A DNA stretch of 5,592 bases from Parcubacteria group bacterium (GTDB lineage Bacteria; Patescibacteriota; Minisyncoccia; JACQLN01), in assembly GCA_016204035.1 (NCBI GenBank), contig JACQLN010000051.1, positions 1 to 5,592 of the forward strand. The letters run 5' to 3'. The position numbers were made by a program, and so were the translations under genes. The notes below the pieces were generated by a model, which made no database searches, was not told where the DNA came from, and was given only the letters and a program-made list of their open reading frames with translations. How positions within the stretch are numbered: the stretch's first letter is position 1; each line of letters opens with the position of its first letter. Shown here in pieces: positions 3,958 to 5,592 of this stretch.

Positions 3958-5328
3958 ATGAGTTTTATTCATTTTATCGGTATAGGCGGTATCGGGGTTT
4001 CATCCTTGGCGCGGTATTATTTGGCTACCGGCTGGAAAGTAAGCGGTTCGGACGCGGCGCGGAGCGAAATTACGGATGATCTTAAAAAAAGAGGCGCAAG
4101 AATTTTTATCGGCCAGCGGGCTAAAAATATCGGTCAAGCCGATTTAGTTGTCTATTCCGCCGCCATCAAACCGGAAAATCCCGAACTAGCGGCGGCGGTA
4201 GCGGCGGGCGTCAAAACTTTCACCTATGCCCAGGCGGTGGGCGAGTTGACCAAAAAATATTTTACCATCGCCGTGGCCGGCTCGCACGGCAAAAGCACCA
4301 CCACGGCCTTGATCGGTCTGATTATGATCAAGGCCGGTTTGGATCCAACCATTATTGTCGGCACCAAACTCCGTGAGCTGGAAGGACCGCCCTTCCTGGA
4401 AGGGCGGTCCTTCTCCGGTGGGAACAACTTTCGCCTCGGCCAAAGCCAGTATTTGGTTTTGGAAGCCGATGAATACGCCCGGTCTTTTCACAACTATCAC
4501 CCTAAAATAGCTGTGCTCACCAATATAGATAAAGAACATTTGGATGTATATAAAAATCTGGCAGGCGTTTTGGCCGGGTTCAAAAAATATATCAGCAATG
4601 TACAATCAGACGGGTACATTGTGGCTAACAGAGAAGATGAAAATATCGGCAGAATTATTAAATCCGAAGCACGAAAATCGCAATCCGAAACAAATAATAA
4701 ATCTCAAAAAATAAATGCAAATATAATCTGGTATCAACAAGGCAAACACAAGCTTTCAATTCCGGGAATTCACAACCAATTCAACGCCGAGGCGGCCTGG
4801 CAGGCGGTTAAGTTGTTGGGAGTCAAAAAATCGGTAGCTGAAAAAGTTTTCAAATCGTACTCCGGCGCCTGGCGCCGTCTGGAATTGATTTATCCTAATA
4901 AGCTAACGAAGCTAAAAGCTGAAAGCTGTATTTATAGCGATTACGCCCATCATCCCACCGAAATCAAAGCCACCTTGCAGGCTTTGCGCGAAAAATATCC
5001 GGGCAAAAAACTGGTTTGTGTTTTCCAGCCGCATCAGCAAGATCGTTTGAACCGCCTGTTTAGAGAATTTACCACCGCGTTTGGCGCGGCCGACAAAACT
5101 ATTTTATATCCTTTATACAAAGTAAGAGGTAGAGACTCAACAGGCAAGACATCAGAGGATTTAGTTCGAGCCGTCAACAAATCTAGTATTATTTACGCTA
5201 ACAATTTCAAAAAAGTTATTAAACTAATTGAACCGGAAACAAAATTCGGCTCGGTTATCGTCTTTATGAGCGCGGGGGATTTGGATTCCCGAGTTAGGAG
5301 TTTTTTAAGGTCTGACCTTTTATCTTGA
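3958..5328 (+). CDS. murC: UDP-N-acetylmuramate--L-alanine ligase (MurC)
   Basis: This cytoplasmic Mur ligase joins L-alanine to UDP-MurNAc with ATP, the first amino-acid addition in peptidoglycan precursor synthesis. Its 456 residues match the family length. The N-terminal UDP-binding fold has HFIGIGGIGVSSLA (5-18), the MurC rather than the Mpl form. The ATP P-loop is GSHGKST (108-114), followed by the LEADEY metal/ATP motif (168-173). The third domain shows SDYAHHPTEI (327-336), FQPHQQDR (356-363) and SAGD (438-441; GAGD is usual). Two oddities: residues 142-152 (EGPPFLEGRSF) are encoded by a perfect 33-bp palindrome that usual MurC proteins lack. The C-terminal tail RSDLLS and the TGA stop are formed by another palindromic element. 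The gene has its own candidate promoter after a strong terminator and no SD; infB follows 109 nt later. Confidence 0.96.
   Translation: MSFIHFIGIGGIGVSSLARYYLATGWKVSGSDAARSEITDDLKKRGARIFIGQRAKNIGQADLVVYSAAIKPENPELAAAVAAGVKTFTYAQAVGELTKKYFTIAVAGSHGKSTTTALIGLIMIKAGLDPTIIVGTKLRELEGPPFLEGRSFSGGNNFRLGQSQYLVLEADEYARSFHNYHPKIAVLTNIDKEHLDVYKNLAGVLAGFKKYISNVQSDGYIVANREDENIGRIIKSEARKSQSETNNKSQKINANIIWYQQGKHKLSIPGIHNQFNAEAAWQAVKLLGVKKSVAEKVFKSYSGAWRRLELIYPNKLTKLKAESCIYSDYAHHPTEIKATLQALREKYPGKKLVCVFQPHQQDRLNRLFREFTTAFGAADKTILYPLYKVRGRDSTGKTSEDLVRAVNKSSIIYANNFKKVIKLIEPETKFGSVIVFMSAGDLDSRVRSFLRSDLLS
4381..4413. repeat. Perfect 33-bp palindrome in frame inside murC
   Basis: GAAGGACCGCCCTTCC (4381-4396) and GGAAGGGCGGTCCTTC (4398-4413) are exact reverse complements around T4397. 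It spans exactly 11 codons (142-152) and keeps the frame, adding EGPPFLEGRSF between the GTKLREL strand region and the NFRLG...LEADEY motif. Its halves contain the 13-mers AAGGACCGCCCTT and AAGGGCGGTCCTT. It is best read as a small palindromic insertion. Confidence 0.85.
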
Positions 5329-5343
5329 TCAAGGTCAGACCTT
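5307..5343. repeat. Paired 13-bp palindromes at the murC 3' end
   Basis: AAGGTCTGACCTT (5307-5319) and AAGGTCAGACCTT (5331-5343) are exact reverse complements, and each is itself a 6-1-6 palindrome. Their centres are 24 bp apart, and the 11-nt loop holds the murC stop (5326-5328). No T-run follows, so it is not a standard terminator. It could be a palindromic element, a two-site operator ahead of infB, or an RNA stem that protects the murC message. Confidence 0.75.
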
Positions 5344-5363
5344 CGGAAACCAGTTGGAGTTTT

Positions 5364-5392
5364 TTTAGAAAGTGTGGTAATCTTACTAGAAT
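5364..5392 (+). promoter_or_regulatory. Candidate infB promoter
   Basis: TTTAGA (5364-5369), a 17-nt spacer and TAGAAT (5387-5392). The -10 and its flanks (CTAGAATCT, 5386-5394) are identical to those of the MazG-like gene's promoter. Transcription would start near 5399, giving a leader of about 39 nt with a T-rich stretch (5418-5424). Confidence 0.45.
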
Positions 5393-5437
5393 CTATATTT
5401 TGCCTGTTAAAAGGGCGTTTTTTTGCCGCCTTATACC

Positions 5438-5592
5438 ATGATTACTCAAACCCAAACCCAAGATCAAAATTTAAGCGTAGCTTCAGTCGAAGCCAGGCCC
5501 CCGATAGTGGTGGTTATGGGCCATGTGGATCATGGCAAGACCACACTTTTAGATGCCATCCGCGAAACCGAAGTGGCCGAAGGCGAGGCCGG
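5438..5592 (+). CDS. infB: Translation initiation factor IF-2, N-terminal part (runs off the window)
   Basis: IF-2 is the GTPase that brings initiator fMet-tRNA to the 30S subunit and promotes subunit joining. The 51 complete codons read RPPIVVVMGHVDHGKTTLLD (20-39), the IF-2 G domain start with the G1/P-loop GHVDHGKT at 28-35, followed by AIRETEVAEGEAG leading towards switch I. Only about 19 residues, Gln/Thr-rich (ITQTQTQDQN), precede the G domain, whereas most bacterial IF-2 proteins have several hundred. The protein is therefore a minimal IF-2, as is common in Patescibacteria. ATG 5438 is the first suitable start; the stretch before it is T-rich, with no SD. The 3' end lies beyond the window, so nothing can be said of the later domains. 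Confidence 0.94.
   Translation, partial: MITQTQTQDQNLSVASVEARPPIVVVMGHVDHGKTTLLDAIRETEVAEGEA

Noticed and set aside
4186..4605. Open frame of 139 codons on the minus strand within murC
   Set aside because: It lies wholly inside a well-supported murC. Its frame runs through the 33-bp palindrome, which reads similarly on both strands, and it has no SD or promoter of its own.
5307..5343. Reading the murC 3' stem as a rho-independent terminator
   Set aside because: The bases after the stem are CGGAAACC rather than a T-run, and the opposite strand gives A residues, so neither direction fits.
5402..5424. Possible attenuator in the infB leader: GCCT/GGGC stem then seven T residues
   Set aside because: The stem is only four pairs, one of them G-T, and is too weak to call from sequence alone. 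The T-run could matter but needs RNA data.
1..5592. CRISPR array, insertion sequence, integrase or phage genes
   Set aside because: No regularly spaced direct repeats, transposase motifs or recombinase motifs were found. The palindromes are single elements without coding capacity.

Overview
The window looks like a chromosome segment from a member of the Candidate Phyla Radiation (Patescibacteria), probably Parcubacteria-like. This is inferred from four things. The IF-2 gene at the right edge starts almost directly at its GTPase domain. Several genes lack a Shine-Dalgarno (SD) site. Small membrane proteins of unknown function are common, and the tRNA has no encoded CCA. TGA ends two genes (the 1733-2497 gene and murC), so this is not the TGA=Gly code of Gracilibacteria/Absconditabacteria. 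No transposase, integrase, CRISPR array or phage gene is visible. Every gene I accept is on the + strand.

Layout: 1-978 holds an ECF-type sigma factor followed 16 nt later by a two-helix membrane protein, probably one operon. It is followed by a 73-nt branched inverted-repeat structure (1000-1072) and a terminator (1104-1128). At 1146-1507 a 91-residue membrane protein runs directly into a tRNA-Ser(CGA); the last base of its stop codon is the first base of the tRNA. Next come a tRNA 3'-end remnant interrupted by a 31-nt insert (1521-1576) and a hairpin terminator. At 1733-2497 and 3382-3864 are two unrecognised soluble proteins, each with a near-perfect SD and its own terminator. Between them (2612-3298) is a MazG-type pyrophosphohydrolase built as a duplicated MazG-plus-four-cysteine unit. 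From 3958 to 5328 is murC (peptidoglycan precursor synthesis), possibly translated from a leaderless mRNA. The 5' end of infB begins at 5438.

The main unusual signal is a set of palindromic elements. A perfect 33-bp palindrome lies in frame inside murC and adds 11 codons. A second palindromic pair forms the murC 3' end and stop region. Both are inverted pairs of 13-mers of the form AAGG-N5-CCTT. Together with the 73-nt structure and the insert in the tRNA remnant, they suggest small dispersed palindromic elements that can enter coding sequence, comparable in behaviour to Rickettsia palindromic elements or REP/RAYT systems. Their mobility and origin are inference.

The genes do not form one pathway. 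They look like short, mostly separately transcribed units: transcription control (sigma), translation (tRNA-Ser, IF-2), nucleotide sanitation (MazG-like), cell-wall synthesis (MurC) and four proteins of unknown function.
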